From Halobacteriovorax sp. DA5 (GTDB lineage Bacteria; Bdellovibrionota; Bacteriovoracia; Bacteriovoracales; Bacteriovoracaceae), in assembly GCF_002903145.1 (NCBI RefSeq), contig NZ_PPDJ01000014.1, positions 1 through 64,000 on the forward strand: a stretch of 64,000 nt of DNA, given 5' to 3'. How positions within the stretch are numbered: position 1 is the stretch's first letter; each line of letters starts with the position of its first letter. Below are positions 1-8,546 of the stretch, one piece after another. The position numbers and the translations under genes are program-made. The notes beneath the pieces are model-generated. The model was not told the DNA's origin and searched no databases. It saw only the letters and a list, made by a program, of their open reading frames with translations.

Positions 1-2
1 CC

Positions 3-107
3 ATTAAGGGAGTAGAACCGAAAGAATGGAACAAGCGTCAGCGCCGTGACATTGTGACCAGAGTTGCAGAAGCAAAAAATTGGCAAAAAAAAAGCCGAGT
101 GGGTTAA
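3..107 (+). CDS. C-terminal end of an unknown protein (partial)
   Basis: An open frame enters from the left edge and runs 34 codons to a TAA at 105-107. The visible tail is very basic and rich in Arg, Lys and Glu, with no motif I can name. The stop lies inside a hairpin followed by a T-run, so this is a genuine gene end and not a chance frame. Its family cannot be judged from this fragment. Confidence 0.55.
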   Translation: MKGVEPKEWNKRQRRDIVTRVAEAKNWQKKSRVG

Positions 108-117
108 CTCGGCTTTT
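91..117. terminator. Bidirectional intrinsic terminator
   Basis: The arms AAAGCCGAGT and ACTCGGCTTT form a 10-bp stem around a 6-nt loop. On the plus strand it ends the partial gene. On the minus strand it is followed by a nine-T run (complement of the A-run 84-92) and ends the tRNA-Asp transcript. Confidence 0.85.
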
Positions 118-167
118 AATATCTTAGTCTCCGAAGAGATTAAAACTTGAATGTTACGAAATGAAAA

Positions 168-244
168 TGGCGGGAGCGAAGGGACTCGAACCCTCGGCCT
201 TCTGCGTGACAGGCAGACGTTATAACCAACTTAACTACGCCCCC
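168..244 (-). tRNA. tRNA-Asp (GTC)
   Basis: Read on the minus strand this is a 77-nt cloverleaf with encoded CCA. The acceptor stem is GGGGGCG/CGCTCCC with one G-T pair, the D-stem GTTA/TAAC, the anticodon loop CTGTCAC (anticodon GTC), and the T-arm carries TTCGAGT. The discriminator base is G, as expected for aspartate. It is transcribed alone, with a promoter just upstream and the shared terminator at 91-117. Confidence 0.97.
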
Positions 245-260
245 GCATTTCGTAAGACTT

Positions 261-289
261 AATATAGGGATTCCGGTTTCATTCGTCAA
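261..289 (-). promoter_or_regulatory. Promoter of tRNA-Asp
   Basis: On the minus strand TTGACG (284-289) and TATATT (261-266) are separated by exactly 17 bp, a near-consensus sigma-70-type promoter. The predicted transcription start falls a few bases before the tRNA 5' end at 244. Confidence 0.75.
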
Positions 290-426
290 TAGAAAAATTA
301 AAAAAAAGTTCAATTTTTTTGTGTCCATCTATAAAATTTGTCTATGGGATCGTGAAAAAGCCAGTAATAAAGGACGTCTTAGAATATTTCTGCTAAGATT
401 AGTCTAGGTAAAAAAGGTAAAAATTT

Positions 427-1512
427 ATGAGTTTTTTAACGTCACTTTGGAATTATATATTAGTATCGGCTCCGTTTTTAATGTTTGGGCTTCTTGCTGC
501 AGGAGTTATTAAAGCTTTTATCTCTGTTGAGCGCATAAAGAAGGCAATGGGTGGTAAGGGATTAAAGGGAGCGGTAAAAGCCTCTGTCTTAGGTATTCCA
601 CTTCCTCTTTGTAGTTGCGCTGTTATTCCTACTGCGGCCACATTAAAAAAGCAGGGGGCTTCAAATTCGGCCACTTCTGCGTTTTTGATTGCAACACCTG
701 AGTCTGGGGTTGATTCAATAGCCATGACTTATGGAATGATGGATATCCCAATGACGATCATCCGCCCAGTCGCTGCTTTTGTGTCGGCGTTTGTTGCTGG
801 TGCTCTTCAATTAGTTTTTAAGACTGATAAAGATGTTGAACAGGTTAGTGGGGAAGTTAAGCCTAGTTGTTGTGGAAGTTCAAAAAAGAAAGATGAAAGT
901 GTTATTGTAAAGCAAAGCTTTGCAAAGAAGGCGCAAGCTTCTGTTCACTTTGGATTTGTTGAGCTTGTTGATGATATGGCCATCTGGCTTGCCTTTGGTA
1001 TTGTGGCCGGAGCATTCATTGACTTTGCACTTCCTGCTAATTTCTTTGATGGCCTTTCTGGTTGGGGTGGAAGAGGGGCAATTCTACTTGTAGGGATTCC
1101 TCTTTATATTTGTGCATCAGCGACGACACCTATTGCAGCTTCTCTTGTAATGAAGGGAATGAGTCCTGGTATGGCATTACTTTTTCTTTTAGTAGGTCCA
1201 GCGACGAATATCTCAAATATTTTAGTTATCGGGCAGTATATTGGAAAAAAAGGTGTTGTGATCAACCTTCTTTCAATTGCTCTTGTTGCGCTAGGTTTTT
1301 CTTTCTTAACGGACTACCTTTACAGTGCATTTTCATGGCCTCTTAACTTTAATGTTTCTCATCACAATCACGAGACATCAAGCTGGTGGGAAGTTTCATT
1401 AGCGGTAGTGTTTACACTTCTACTTCTTCGCTCACTACTATTTGTCGAGCTACCTAAGAGAGTAAAGAAATATTTTGAAGATAAAGGAAATTCAGGTAGC
1501 TGTTGCGGTTAA
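427..1512 (+). CDS. SO_0444-type Cu/Zn efflux permease (DUF318 family)
   Basis: A 361-aa polytopic inner-membrane protein of the permease family formerly called DUF318/UPF0718. Members near SO_0444 are associated with copper and zinc efflux. The signature is the LPLCSCAVIP segment in the first half and a second repeat-like half with ICASATTPIAA, each followed by a GxxNxSN or ESGVDS loop. A hydrophilic centre (about residues 135-165) contains a CCG pair and the last residues are GSCCG, both plausible soft-metal ligands. It stands alone, with a 6-bp inverted repeat (TCTTAG/CTAAGA, 377-398) upstream that might bind a regulator. The substrate is inferred from family only. Confidence 0.85.
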   Translation: MSFLTSLWNYILVSAPFLMFGLLAAGVIKAFISVERIKKAMGGKGLKGAVKASVLGIPLPLCSCAVIPTAATLKKQGASNSATSAFLIATPESGVDSIAMTYGMMDIPMTIIRPVAAFVSAFVAGALQLVFKTDKDVEQVSGEVKPSCCGSSKKKDESVIVKQSFAKKAQASVHFGFVELVDDMAIWLAFGIVAGAFIDFALPANFFDGLSGWGGRGAILLVGIPLYICASATTPIAASLVMKGMSPGMALLFLLVGPATNISNILVIGQYIGKKGVVINLLSIALVALGFSFLTDYLYSAFSWPLNFNVSHHNHETSSWWEVSLAVVFTLLLLRSLLFVELPKRVKKYFEDKGNSGSCCG

Positions 1513-1522
1513 CAGCTACCTG
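1493..1522. terminator. Terminator overlapping the permease stop codon
   Basis: A perfect 12-bp stem (CAGGTAGCTGTT/AACAGCTACCTG) with a 6-nt loop encodes the last codons and the TAA of the permease. The T-run after it is short, so termination may rely on stem stability. It sits between convergent genes and could act both ways. Confidence 0.6.
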
Positions 1523-1542
1523 TTTGAATATAGAACTCTTTA

Positions 1543-3684
1543 TTATTTGTGGCGTTTTTCGATATCGTCTTTTGACTTATAGATCATACTTCCAAGAGCA
1601 TTGATAATTGCAGATGAGCGTTTTCCAAAAGCAACCCCTTGAACATTTGCCTCAAAATTTTCGATATCAAAGATCTCCATCTTTTCTGAGTCGTGCCAGT
1701 CTCGACTAAAGCGTCTTTCAAAGCTTGCTACTTCTTTCTTATCAAAGATCTGTGCACCAAATTCTCTAAATGAACCTTGGAGAGTATCTGGATTAATATT
1801 TGATGAACCACCTAGAACAGTGATTCCATCAATCGATGTAATCTTTCTATGGTTTTCTTGGTGATACTCTTTAGTTGAGCCGTCTGGAAAGTTTGCTGTA
1901 ATACCATAAGTCTTACGTGCACGTACTTGAATTCCTGCATCAACAAGCTTTTTAACGAATAGGGTATTTGGCAGGCCGTTCATTCCAAAGTTTCCGTTGT
2001 GATCGATAACTAGCTTAATATCGAGAAGAGGGTTCTGTCTCTTGGCCTTTACAAGGGCATCGATTACATATGAGTCATATAGGAATAGCTGTTCCATAAA
2101 AATATTCTTTTCTGCCTTTGAGATCATATCAACGAGGATATTTCGAACATTCTTAATTGTTCCATCAACATCGGCTTCGGCAAGGCGAATAACGGAGTCA
2201 CCTTTAATTTCATACTTTTCTTTCTTGATTCGCATATCTTCTAAGATTTGATCTTTTTGAGAGAGGTAGGCACGGTTATCAAAACCTTGTTCTTTATAGT
2301 AGAAACCTACTAGCTCTTTTGGGTCTTCCGTAAGTGCCGCTTGAAGATCGCGGTAGTAAGAAGCTTGAACAAGTCCTGCTGCAGCACCTGTTACGTAGAT
2401 AGCATCATCGTAGTAGTAACCACCACTATGGTCAGTCCAGTTTTTTGAACCAAAATATGCTTGTGCATTTTCAGTGTTTCCATCAACGACAATTACTTTA
2501 GAGTGATCAATTTTTGATTCAAAATATGTACTACCTGACTCAAAATATTTGATCGCTTCAGCAGTTTTTGGGATTAGTTTTGTAATTCCAAAAGGGATCC
2601 CTGGAGGGTGACGCTGAATATTTGCCTGAAGTAATGAGACACTTTTCTTTAAAACAGGGTCTTTTTCACGACGCTCTTTAATGTATTCAAAGATCGGCAT
2701 CATCTCATCTAACATATTATAGTTAGTAGCATAGTCGTGTAGTAGGACAACTTTAAAATTAGGATTTTCTTTAAGCTTCTCTTTCGTTTGATCTAAAAGA
2801 TACTCTGATAGAGTTGCTCCAAGAGTTCCTCCGAAGAGAAAAATATCGATAAAGATTGAGTCCTTAGAACTTGCAATCATATCACGAATCTTAATGTAAA
2901 TCGGATCCTGTTGAAAAATGATATTTCCTGTAGGATCTTCTGGTGTTGGCATCTTAATATAATCAGAATCGAAGTCTAGAGTCCCACCTGCAAAGATAAC
3001 TCTTTGATTCAGCCAATCGATACGCTCTAGCGAACGCTCGTTCTCCGAGACGATTTCTGTTTTATTTGAAGGAACAAAACCAAGCGCTGAAAGAGAGTAG
3101 TTATTAATATCACTAAATGTTTCTGAAAAATCAATTGTTGCAATTTCATTCTCTTTAATACTTCCGATTACATCTTTACTGCTTGCGATTTTCATTGCCT
3201 GTAGCTTTAATGTTGGAAAATAAGTTGAAATAGAATTTGATGTGATTCCTTTTCTCGTGATCTTTGTAAGAAGCTCTTGTGCAGCTTTTTTATCCTTATC
3301 CTTCGTTAGAGGATTATCAATAAAGTCTCTGAGTATAAATAGTTTATAGGCCAGGAAGTAGTAGAGAACCTTACCAAGCTCTTTTTCATTTGGAGAAACT
3401 TTTGTCCAGTAAGTAACAGGCATTGCTATTTTATTTGGCAAAACTTCGTCAATATTCTTTAAGAACTTTACTGCTTGTTTCTCTTTCGATTTATCGAGCT
3501 CTTTTATCGCATCAAAGAAAGTCGGAGCATGAGCATAGTCACGTTTTCCATAGACTGATTCGTAAGACTCTAGAAATAGTTTCTGTGAGTCGAGACGGTC
3601 TTTGATATTAAAGCTTGCTGCAAATGATTGCGTAGCAAGAGTTGAAAGTAGAGCTGTTGTTAATAATTTCTTTGTCGATTTCAT
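1543..3684 (-). CDS. Secreted phospholipase D-like protein with two HKD motifs
   Basis: A 713-aa protein with a Sec signal peptide (KK start, hydrophobic stretch to about residue 22, AFAA-type cleavage site). It carries both halves of a phospholipase D active site: H394-x-K396-(4)-D401 followed by GSKN at 412-415, and H612-x-K614-(4)-D619 followed by GGSSN. Two complete HKD motifs indicate an active phosphodiesterase of the PLD superfamily, which includes phospholipases, cardiolipin synthases and endonucleases. The first 220 residues match nothing I recognise. It lies 11 bases downstream of the anchored protein at 3696-4976, so the two are probably cotranscribed. An AGGATC ribosome site precedes the ATG. 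Substrate (lipid or nucleic acid) cannot be decided here. Confidence 0.85.
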   Translation of the reverse strand: MKSTKKLLTTALLSTLATQSFAASFNIKDRLDSQKLFLESYESVYGKRDYAHAPTFFDAIKELDKSKEKQAVKFLKNIDEVLPNKIAMPVTYWTKVSPNEKELGKVLYYFLAYKLFILRDFIDNPLTKDKDKKAAQELLTKITRKGITSNSISTYFPTLKLQAMKIASSKDVIGSIKENEIATIDFSETFSDINNYSLSALGFVPSNKTEIVSENERSLERIDWLNQRVIFAGGTLDFDSDYIKMPTPEDPTGNIIFQQDPIYIKIRDMIASSKDSIFIDIFLFGGTLGATLSEYLLDQTKEKLKENPNFKVVLLHDYATNYNMLDEMMPIFEYIKERREKDPVLKKSVSLLQANIQRHPPGIPFGITKLIPKTAEAIKYFESGSTYFESKIDHSKVIVVDGNTENAQAYFGSKNWTDHSGGYYYDDAIYVTGAAAGLVQASYYRDLQAALTEDPKELVGFYYKEQGFDNRAYLSQKDQILEDMRIKKEKYEIKGDSVIRLAEADVDGTIKNVRNILVDMISKAEKNIFMEQLFLYDSYVIDALVKAKRQNPLLDIKLVIDHNGNFGMNGLPNTLFVKKLVDAGIQVRARKTYGITANFPDGSTKEYHQENHRKITSIDGITVLGGSSNINPDTLQGSFREFGAQIFDKKEVASFERRFSRDWHDSEKMEIFDIENFEANVQGVAFGKRSSAIINALGSMIYKSKDDIEKRHK

Positions 3685-3695
3685 TGTCGATCCTA

Positions 3696-4976
3696 TTATT
3701 TAATAAATTTCTCTAGATTAAGTTTTTGTACAAGAAAGTCTGTATTTTCTTGTAGAAGAGTTTTTCTGATTGCATCTTTAACATGCATTCTTAAATCAAA
3801 ATCTCTTGGGTTTGTCGTAATGCGACTCTTGCTCGTAAACTTCTTGTCTTTATGACTGTAAACTAAAGTTTTTAGCTCACCGTTGAAGTTTGTACGGATT
3901 GTGCCATTAGAGTAGTCTCCTTGAAATTTGAATTTGGAAGTTCTAATGTCGTTCTTTTTATCAAATACACTAAAAAGTCTTTTGAAGAAGCTATCGTACT
4001 TCTTATCAAGGGAAACAATCTCGCCAAAGTGAAAGATCGTTTTAGTTTTCTTAGGAACCAAGCTATCAAGATTGTATTCATAGATTGTATCAACAGTAAG
4101 AACTTGTGGTTCTTCATTCTTTGCTTCAAATTCCTGCTCTGTGATATTCAAATATTTTGATTTAAATGAATCTATTTTTAAGTCTGTAGGGTAGTTGATA
4201 CGATAATACTTACGAAGTCGTACATATCCCTTTATTCCATTCTTTTTTGGATTGGGAATAGGTTGAGATATCTTCCAGTCTGTATCAATTAGCTCTGATG
4301 TCAGTGTAATTGCCCCACCGATATATTGATAAATATCGTTAGAAATTGGGATTTGTGTATCTAGGACACGATGTGAGAAATTCTTATTATAAGTTTGGAA
4401 AGCTTCATAAAGTGATCCTTGAGTCTCAAGGTTTATAAGTTGATTTGTTTGTAACTCATCCTTATATGAAACAGAGTCTTTATTGTAAGGTGTAAACATA
4501 ATATCGAACTCAAAATTAGAATCGATAAGCTTATGAACCTTAACTGTATAAACAAAAGTATTGAGGAATTCTTTTGTTAATTCAGGAAGTAGTTCCGATT
4601 TTAAAGTCGTCCCTTCCTTATTTCCTTTTTCGATAAGTCTTTTGAATCCAGCACTAAGGCCTTTTTCAATTGCTTCTTTACCGTTTTTTGTGAAGTATTT
4701 AGCGCCTTTGTCTGACCAGAAGTCTACAGACATCTTGTAGTCGACATTTCCATTGAAGTCTTCATAGATGACATACTCTTCAAAAGGGAATAGTTGTGGG
4801 AACTCTTTGTATTCGCCAGGAACTTTTTGAGACGCTGGAGCTCTTCGTTCATGGATTTTTTCTTTCGAATAGACGTTATCAAACTTAGATGTTGAAAAGA
4901 ATTGATATGCAACAAATGCATTAACACTAAGTACGCACGCTAAAGCAATAAAACTTTGTTTCTTACCTTCACTCAT
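3696..4976 (-). CDS. Membrane-anchored periplasmic protein, unknown family
   Basis: A 426-aa protein. A short cytoplasmic head is followed by a single hydrophobic helix (about residues 9-26, ending in FVAYQFF) and a long hydrophilic, Lys/Asp/Tyr-rich domain, suggesting an inner-membrane anchor with a periplasmic body or an uncleaved signal. No recognised motif or cysteine pair. It is the first gene of a two-gene operon with the PLD-like enzyme; the 11-bp gap argues for a shared function, possibly as a chaperone, inhibitor or partner of the enzyme. That role is inference from position alone. Confidence 0.6.
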   Translation of the reverse strand: MSEGKKQSFIALACVLSVNAFVAYQFFSTSKFDNVYSKEKIHERRAPASQKVPGEYKEFPQLFPFEEYVIYEDFNGNVDYKMSVDFWSDKGAKYFTKNGKEAIEKGLSAGFKRLIEKGNKEGTTLKSELLPELTKEFLNTFVYTVKVHKLIDSNFEFDIMFTPYNKDSVSYKDELQTNQLINLETQGSLYEAFQTYNKNFSHRVLDTQIPISNDIYQYIGGAITLTSELIDTDWKISQPIPNPKKNGIKGYVRLRKYYRINYPTDLKIDSFKSKYLNITEQEFEAKNEEPQVLTVDTIYEYNLDSLVPKKTKTIFHFGEIVSLDKKYDSFFKRLFSVFDKKNDIRTSKFKFQGDYSNGTIRTNFNGELKTLVYSHKDKKFTSKSRITTNPRDFDLRMHVKDAIRKTLLQENTDFLVQKLNLEKFIK

Positions 4977-5097
4977 AGTATGTCTCTCTCATTAGTATTT
5001 ATCCTTCTTATCTTGTCGGATTTTAAATGCAAAAACTTTACTTTAAATTCGTAATCTCTTGAAAATACTTGATAGAAGTAAAGTCAGACTCTATCAC

Positions 5098-5127
5098 TTG
5101 TAAAAATAGCGAGTTGTTTTTTATAAA
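5098..5127 (+). promoter_or_regulatory. Possible promoter of the small secreted protein
   Basis: TTGTAA (5098-5103) and TATAAA (5122-5127) are 18 bp apart. A 6-bp inverted repeat AGCGAG/CTCGCT (from 5108 to about 5135) brackets the -10 and could be an operator. The region is AT-rich, so chance matches are likely. The 243-bp gap 4977-5219 shows nothing else. Confidence 0.35.
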
Positions 5128-5219
5128 ATCTCGCTCGACATATTACCTTTATTTAAGTTTAGAAAAATCTAGTTGGGCGTTATCGTTATTTACAACCAAA
5201 AAAAACATGGAGGAAAAAA

Positions 5220-5672
5220 ATGAAAAAGGTAATTCTAAGTCTACTTCTTGCAACAGGTCTTTCTTTTAATGCGTCTGCAGCAGTTGGTATGTTAACAGGT
5301 AACTGCTACATCGCTTATACTGGACTACTGGCAATGAAAGTAGGTGTTGGTTACTCAGTAAAAGCAATCTTCTCAGGTGACCAAAAAGATTGGGCAAAAG
5401 CCGCTAAGATTGGTCTTGCTGGATTAATTGTTCTTGATAATGAAGGACTAGCAGAGTTTGGTCCTGTGTATGGAACAATTAAAGGTGTGAGTGCAGATCA
5501 AATTGCTATCTACAACTCTGAAGTTGAAGAAGCAAATTTAATCCTTGAAGAAGTTGTTGCTCAAATGGATCGAGACACTTCTGTAGCAGAGACTAAAGAA
5601 ATTTGGGCACGCTACGAATCATCACTATCTCCTGAAACATTAGATGTAATGCGTGCAATTGTTTCAGAATAA
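5220..5672 (+). CDS. Small secreted protein, unknown family
   Basis: A 150-aa protein with a clear Sec signal peptide (MKK start, hydrophobic core, ASA-AV cleavage at about residue 21). The mature part starts with a Gly/Ala-rich, moderately hydrophobic region (about residues 22-80) and ends in an acidic helical segment rich in Glu and Ala. Only one cysteine lies in the mature part. The ribosome site GGAGG is strong, and a stable terminator follows, so it is a free-standing, probably well expressed gene. I do not recognise the family; the export is seen, the role is not. Confidence 0.65.
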   Translation: MKKVILSLLLATGLSFNASAAVGMLTGNCYIAYTGLLAMKVGVGYSVKAIFSGDQKDWAKAAKIGLAGLIVLDNEGLAEFGPVYGTIKGVSADQIAIYNSEVEEANLILEEVVAQMDRDTSVAETKEIWARYESSLSPETLDVMRAIVSE

Positions 5673-5695
5673 TAAATAAAACCTTCTACAAAAAG

Positions 5696-5723
5696 AAAGG
5701 CCCTCTTTATTAAGAGGGCCTTT
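5696..5723. terminator. Bidirectional terminator between the secreted protein and def
   Basis: The arms AAAGGCCCTCTT and AAGAGGGCCTTT close a 4-nt loop and are followed by T-rich sequence on the plus strand and, on the minus strand, by T-rich sequence from the A-rich left flank. It ends both convergent genes. Confidence 0.85.
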
Positions 5724-5728
5724 TTATT

Positions 5729-6241
5729 TTATAAATTTTCTTCGTAAACGAGCTTTTTTATATCCTTTACATTATCTACGTAAAGTTTCCCATATAGATG
5801 GTCGATCTCATGTTGAAAAACTGTTGCTAAAAAGTCTTGTGCTTCAAAAACGACTTCCTCTGCCTTTTCATTTAAATATGTCACACGAATATGATTTGGT
5901 CTTTCTACATATCCTCTCAGTCCAGGAACCGAAAGACACCCTTCCCAATATCCATCTTCTTGTTCTGTTAAGAACTCAATTCTTGGATTGAAAATAATGA
6001 GCTTTCCACTTGGTGTTGCATCTTCGTATCGTGAATCCTCAGGTACATCAATTATTGTAACTTTCTTAGAAACACCAATTTGGGGAGCAGCAATTCCTAT
6101 TCCACCTACTGCTAGCATTGAATCATTCATATCTTCTAGAAGTTGCTTTGTCTCTTCACTAAGAATTTCTTCTTTAGTAAAATCTTGTGCTATTTCTCTT
6201 AGAACTGGATCTCCCATTGTTCTGATTCTTTGTACTGTCAT
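5729..6241 (-). CDS. def: Peptide deformylase
   Basis: Removes the N-terminal formyl group from new proteins; a cytoplasmic metalloenzyme. The 170-aa length is normal. All three family motifs are present: GIGIAAPQIG (47-56), EGCLSVPG with metal ligand C102, and QHEIDH with ligands H144 and H148 and catalytic E145. An AAGGAA ribosome site lies about 8 nt before the ATG. It is divergent from the phosphatase gene, and the usual partner fmt is not adjacent. Confidence 0.97.
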   Translation of the reverse strand: MTVQRIRTMGDPVLREIAQDFTKEEILSEETKQLLEDMNDSMLAVGGIGIAAPQIGVSKKVTIIDVPEDSRYEDATPSGKLIIFNPRIEFLTEQEDGYWEGCLSVPGLRGYVERPNHIRVTYLNEKAEEVVFEAQDFLATVFQHEIDHLYGKLYVDNVKDIKKLVYEENL

Positions 6242-6293
6242 AATTTTATTCCTTTAAATTTACTTTCACCCTCGATTCTATCATAATTTCGTA

Positions 6294-6770
6294 ATGAAAA
6301 TCTTATTTGTTTGTCTTGGAAATATATGTCGTTCACCGGCCGCTGATGGGGTACTTCTACATCGTATTCAGGAGCTGGCCTTAGAAGAACAGATTCAGGT
6401 TGATTCTGCAGGTACTAGTGCCTATCACGCAGGAGAAGGTGCCGATAGACGTATGCAGGAGCATGCCTTGAAAAGAGGATATAAGCTTCCAAGTATTTCA
6501 AGAGGTTTCACAAAAAGAGATTTTGAAGAGTTTGATCTTATCGTTGCTATGGATAAGTCTAATTATCGAAATATTTTAAAACTTGACCCTGAGGAAAATT
6601 ATAAAAATAAGGTTAAATTATTTTGTAGTTTTTGTAGTGGTCCATATACTTCATATGAAGAAGTACCCGATCCATACTTTGGTGGTGCAAGAGGCTTTGA
6701 GGAAGTGATGGACCTCGTTGAAAATGGAGTAGAAGGAATTCTAAGTCAATATGGCAATAAAGAAAGATAA
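6294..6770 (+). CDS. Low-molecular-weight protein tyrosine phosphatase
   Basis: A 158-aa enzyme that dephosphorylates phosphotyrosine (or small phosphoesters) via a cysteinyl-phosphate. The P-loop C7-(5)-R13-S is at the extreme N-terminus, as in the family, and the general acid is D126 in the DPYFGG motif. There is no strong ribosome site before the ATG, but the P-loop position fixes the start. Its 3' end overlaps greB by 20 nt, implying coupled translation. No tyrosine kinase or capsule genes are adjacent, so its target is unknown. Confidence 0.93.
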   Translation: MKILFVCLGNICRSPAADGVLLHRIQELALEEQIQVDSAGTSAYHAGEGADRRMQEHALKRGYKLPSISRGFTKRDFEEFDLIVAMDKSNYRNILKLDPEENYKNKVKLFCSFCSGPYTSYEEVPDPYFGGARGFEEVMDLVENGVEGILSQYGNKER

Positions 6771-7242
6771 TTATATTACTCCCAAAGGCTTTGCAAAGCT
6801 TGAAGAAGAGTTAAATTTTTTAATGAAAACTGAAAGACCAGAGATAACTGAAACAGTTAAATGGGCTGCTTCACTTGGAGATCGATCTGAAAATGCTGAT
6901 TATCAGTATGGAAAGAAGAGGTTGCGTGAGATCGATCGTCGCATTCGCTTTCTAAATACAAGAATCAATGCCGCCTTAATTGTTGATCCTCTCTCTGTCA
7001 CAACTGATAAGATTCAATTTGGTGCAACGGTTACCTTAGAAGATGAGAATGGAAAAGAGAAGAAATATTCAATTGTAGGCGTCGATGAAGTGGACACGAC
7101 AAAAGGATATGTCAGTTGGAAGTCTCCAATTGCTAGGGCCATGATTGGAAAAGAAGAAGGTGATGAGGTTATTGTTCAGGCACCAGGGGATGATTTTGAG
7201 TACACAATTATAGAAATTAATTATATTGATATTGAGGTATAA
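6751..7242 (+). CDS. greB: Transcript cleavage factor GreB
   Basis: Stimulates RNA polymerase to cleave backtracked RNA. The 163-aa protein has the N-terminal coiled-coil domain with the GreB-type tip segment GDRSENADYQYGKKRLREID (about residues 48-67), whose Asp and Glu enter the polymerase secondary channel, and a C-terminal FKBP-like domain. The arrangement WAASLGDRSENADYQY and the overall length fit GreB better than GreA. It overlaps the phosphatase gene by 20 nt and is followed one base later by the DUF6165 gene. Confidence 0.95.
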   Translation: MAIKKDNYITPKGFAKLEEELNFLMKTERPEITETVKWAASLGDRSENADYQYGKKRLREIDRRIRFLNTRINAALIVDPLSVTTDKIQFGATVTLEDENGKEKKYSIVGVDEVDTTKGYVSWKSPIARAMIGKEEGDEVIVQAPGDDFEYTIIEINYIDIEV

Positions 7243-7243
7243 G

Positions 7244-7618
7244 ATGATTATTGAATGTCCTGTTTCACTTGGTGAGCTCGTTGATAAGATGACTATCTTA
7301 AAAATTAAGACAGAGCGTATAGAAGACAATGAGCGCGTATCTTTGGCACAGGCCGAATATGATGAATTAGCGAAAACTTTGGCAGAACTAAATTTAGAAG
7401 GAATAGAATCTTTTATGAGTGAGCTTAAAGAGATTAATGAGAGGCTCTGGGTAATTGAAGATGATATCCGTCTTAAGGAAAAAGAAGCAGACTTTGGTGA
7501 GGAGTTTATCTCTCTGGCACGTAGTGTCTATAAAACAAATGATTTAAGATTTAAGGTTAAAAATTCAATCAATATGAGTTACAATTCAGGCATAAAAGAA
7601 GTCAAATCATATAAATAA
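7244..7618 (+). CDS. DUF6165 family protein
   Basis: A 124-aa cytoplasmic protein starting with PVSLGELVDKMTILKIK, a segment I recognise as typical of DUF6165. The rest is charged and helical (Glu/Lys-rich, possible short coiled coil around residues 25-75). I chose the ATG at 7244, one base after the greB stop and 6 nt from AGGT, over the in-frame upstream ATG at 7226 that lies inside greB. The biochemical role is not known; relatives are often seen near glycan biosynthesis genes. Confidence 0.75.
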   Translation: MIIECPVSLGELVDKMTILKIKTERIEDNERVSLAQAEYDELAKTLAELNLEGIESFMSELKEINERLWVIEDDIRLKEKEADFGEEFISLARSVYKTNDLRFKVKNSINMSYNSGIKEVKSYK

Positions 7619-7636
7619 ATAACAAAAGAGTATTTA

Positions 7637-8428
7637 ATGTCGAAAATTCCAACGAATTTAAAGTACGAACTTTATGAAAAGTCAGTCCAAAATCACGAAG
7701 TTGATATTGAATTTATCAACAAAGAATATAAGAAGATTTTTGGCCGCTCTCCAAGATCTCTACGTGAAGACTTTGGTGGTACAGCTGCAATGGCCTGTGA
7801 CTGGGTAAAAGAAGGGAAAGATCGTGAAGCTTGGGGTATTGATCTTGATGAAGAGCCACAGGCATATGGAATGGAAAATCACTACTCTCGTTTAACAGAA
7901 GAAGAAAAAACACGTATGCATTATATTAATGGAAACGTGCTTGATGATTATGAATTTAAAGCTGACGTTACGGTTGCTTTTAATTTTTCGTATTTCATCT
8001 TCAAAGAAAGAAATGTTCTTCTTAATTATTTTAAACAAGTAAAAAAGAATATGGGACCTGAAAGTATCTTTATGGTGGATATCTTTGGTGGTGAAGAATG
8101 TCGTCAAGAGCTAGAAGAAGAGACTGAGCACGATGATCACACTTACTACTGGGATTGTGATAGCTACAATCCATTAACAGAGGAAGTTCAGTACTATATT
8201 CACTTTAAAACACATAAAGATGGAAAAATGTATCGTAAGGCCTTCTCATATGATTGGAGACATTGGTCAATTGGCGAGATCAAAGACATCATGAAGGATG
8301 CTGGATTTGAAAATATCATTACTTTCTGGGAAGGTGAGGATGATGATGGTTCAGGTGATGGTATCTTCTATCGTTCAACTGTTGAAGAGAACTGTGAGTC
8401 TTGGGTGACTTATATCATGGCCTACTAA
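7637..8428 (+). CDS. Class I SAM-dependent methyltransferase
   Basis: A 263-aa cytoplasmic protein with a Rossmann-type methyltransferase core: a glycine-rich motif I variant EDFGGTAAMACDW (about residues 42-54), an acidic motif II in GIDLDEEP about 20 residues later, and VTVAFNFSYF as strand 4. The C-terminal third (HWSIGEIKDIMKDAGF) matches the usual late helix-strand of small-molecule or protein methyltransferases. It is 18 nt after the DUF6165 gene and closes the operon. The substrate cannot be told. Confidence 0.82.
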   Translation: MSKIPTNLKYELYEKSVQNHEVDIEFINKEYKKIFGRSPRSLREDFGGTAAMACDWVKEGKDREAWGIDLDEEPQAYGMENHYSRLTEEEKTRMHYINGNVLDDYEFKADVTVAFNFSYFIFKERNVLLNYFKQVKKNMGPESIFMVDIFGGEECRQELEEETEHDDHTYYWDCDSYNPLTEEVQYYIHFKTHKDGKMYRKAFSYDWRHWSIGEIKDIMKDAGFENIITFWEGEDDDGSGDGIFYRSTVEENCESWVTYIMAY

Positions 8429-8504
8429 CGTATTTTCAATGCCTTAGTTAGTGTAAATTCGACAGAATTTCTTAAAACCTAAATAAATTCACATTTTTAG
8501 TGCT

Positions 8505-8546
8505 ACAAGCTACTGTTTTTAAAATCTAAATAGGACAGTAGCTTGT
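8505..8546. repeat. Perfect 12-bp inverted repeat over the RND pump start codon
   Basis: ACAAGCTACTGT (8505-8516) and ACAGTAGCTTGT (8535-8546) are perfect inverted copies separated by 18 nt. The right arm includes the first two bases of the GTG start (8545-8547), and the AGGA ribosome site (8532-8535) lies at the loop edge. It may be a protein operator or an mRNA hairpin that hides the start. Confidence 0.8.

Noticed and set aside
2042..2251. Plus-strand frame inside the PLD-like gene
   Set aside because: Antisense shadow of a gene with clear HKD motifs.
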